Assembly (NCBI GenBank): GCA_964484675.1 | Contig: CAZAFC010000003.1 | Location: forward strand, 62,001 to 126,000 | Length of the DNA: 64,000 nucleotides | Origin: CAZAFC01 sp964484675 | Lineage (GTDB): Bacteria > Patescibacteriota > Saccharimonadia > Saccharimonadales > UBA4665 | Direction of reading: 5' to 3' | Shown: positions 63,371-64,000 of the stretch, in pieces | Numbering within the stretch: the stretch's first letter is position 1 | Layout of the letters: each line of letters begins with the position of its first letter | Position numbers and translations under genes: made by a program | The notes under the pieces: model-generated | Told to the model about the DNA's origin: nothing | Databases searched by the model: none | Seen by the model: only the letters and a program-made list of their open reading frames with translations

Positions 63371-64000
63371 ATGACAAAAATTATCGGACATCGCGGCGCG
63401 GCGGGCTTGGTGCTTGAAAACACGCGCGCCAGCTTGCAGACGGCGCTGAAATATGTGGATGCAGTCGAAATTGACGTGCGTCTCACGCGTGACGGCAGAC
63501 TTGTGCTGGCTCACGACGCGCACACCGGCCGCGTTGCCAGCCAACACCTGCTCATCGCCGATCACACGCTCGAGCAGCTGCAAGCAGTTCCGCTCAAAGA
63601 TGGCCAGACGCTCATCGAGCTGGGCGAGGCGCTCAACATCGTTGGCACGCGACCGCTTATTATCGAGATAAAAGACGCCGGCAGCGCCGACGAGCTCGTG
63701 CGTGTACTGGGCGAGCATCCTCAGGCGCAGGCGAGTTTTGCATCGTTTTTGCACAGCGAACTGCGGCAGCTGCGCGCCGTTTTGCCAAGCACGCCGAGCT
63801 TCGCCCTCGAGCATTTTAAGCCGACCGAAATTGTGCATAGCGCACAGCATATTGGTGCGACAGGCATCGGCCTGAACGCCTGGCTCATGAATCCGCTCAC
63901 CTACCGGCTGGCGCGTCGGGCCGGGCTCGAGCTGTACGTGTACACGGTGAATCTGCGCTGGATCGGGCGATTTTTGCTGCGACTGTATCCCCATATCTGG
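63371..64000 (+). CDS. glycerophosphodiester phosphodiesterase, 3' end beyond window
   Basis: GDPD-family phosphodiesterase, first 210 codons; the gene runs off the right edge. GHRGAAG with the following EN, EIDVRLTRDGRLVLAHD and IEIKD carry the catalytic His and metal ligands, and YTVN matches the C-terminal W/YTVN motif. No signal peptide is visible, so it probably acts in the cytoplasm on glycerophosphodiesters from lipid turnover. No Shine-Dalgarno is obvious. Confidence 0.9.
   Translation, partial: MTKIIGHRGAAGLVLENTRASLQTALKYVDAVEIDVRLTRDGRLVLAHDAHTGRVASQHLLIADHTLEQLQAVPLKDGQTLIELGEALNIVGTRPLIIEIKDAGSADELVRVLGEHPQAQASFASFLHSELRQLRAVLPSTPSFALEHFKPTEIVHSAQHIGATGIGLNAWLMNPLTYRLARRAGLELYVYTVNLRWIGRFLLRLYPHIW

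Overview
This window looks like a piece of a reduced bacterial genome from the Patescibacteria/CPR, most likely Saccharibacteria (TM7). That placement is inferred from gene content and order, without any database search. Pointers are: an rpoB-rpoC-rpsL-rpsG-fusA block with very divergent RpoC and EF-G, a split transketolase beside a class I fructose-bisphosphate aldolase and a PfkB-type kinase, a malic enzyme, a lone PilB ATPase, a secreted CAP protein, and many lineage-type membrane proteins of unknown function. UGA is used as an ordinary stop (for example gatA and the small ORF before galU), which argues against the UGA-glycine code of Gracilibacteria/SR1. Almost all genes are on the minus strand, packed with 1 to 11 base overlaps. 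No insertion sequence, prophage, CRISPR array or rRNA was seen, and there is one tRNA.

Layout. 1-11.1 kb: fusA (cut by the window edge), rpsG, rpsL, rpoC, rpoB and a GNAT acetyltransferase. 11.1-14.7 kb: clpP, trigger factor, hisS. 14.8-15.9 kb: two plus-strand orphan genes. 16-21 kb: tRNA-Leu, rsmD, recG, a methyltransferase, tyrS. 21-24 kb: a class A penicillin-binding protein. 24.3-31.5 kb: a PIN/TRAM protein, radA, a membrane metallopeptidase, clpC, nusA. 31.6-37.7 kb: pepN, yraN, rnhB, rplS, a hypothetical gene, malic enzyme. 37.7-46.8 kb: pilB, an SpoU methyltransferase, a CAP protein, dnaE, two small membrane or coiled-coil proteins, galU and a 48-residue coupled ORF. 46.8-50.5 kb: gatB, an embedded membrane protein, gatA, gatC. 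50.6-55.2 kb: an orphan membrane protein, uvrB, a LOG-like protein, an unknown 412-residue protein. 55.3-61.8 kb: carbon metabolism (PfkB kinase, aldolase, split transketolase, epimerase, rpiB, gap). 62-64 kb: an orphan gene, ppa and a glycerophosphodiesterase cut by the edge.

Regulation is unusually readable. About seventeen transcription units begin with a -10 hexamer, often an extended TGn-TAtAcT type, only 6 to 9 bases before the ATG, which predicts leaderless mRNAs. A second set (rpsL, rpoB, clpP, clpC, nusA, gap, ppa) has leaders and often Shine-Dalgarno sites. clpP and clpC share a CIRCE-like operator with the same promoter geometry. hisS and nusA carry terminator-like hairpins in their leaders.

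The most surprising observations are in core machinery. EF-G has NKxN in place of NKxD (G4) with a changed G5 loop. RpoC lacks all eight zinc-ligand cysteines and has a rewritten trigger helix. TyrRS has QIGN in place of HIGH. The strand-opposed orphan genes, each with its own promoter and three of the four with a clear terminator, are the best candidates for an undescribed function.
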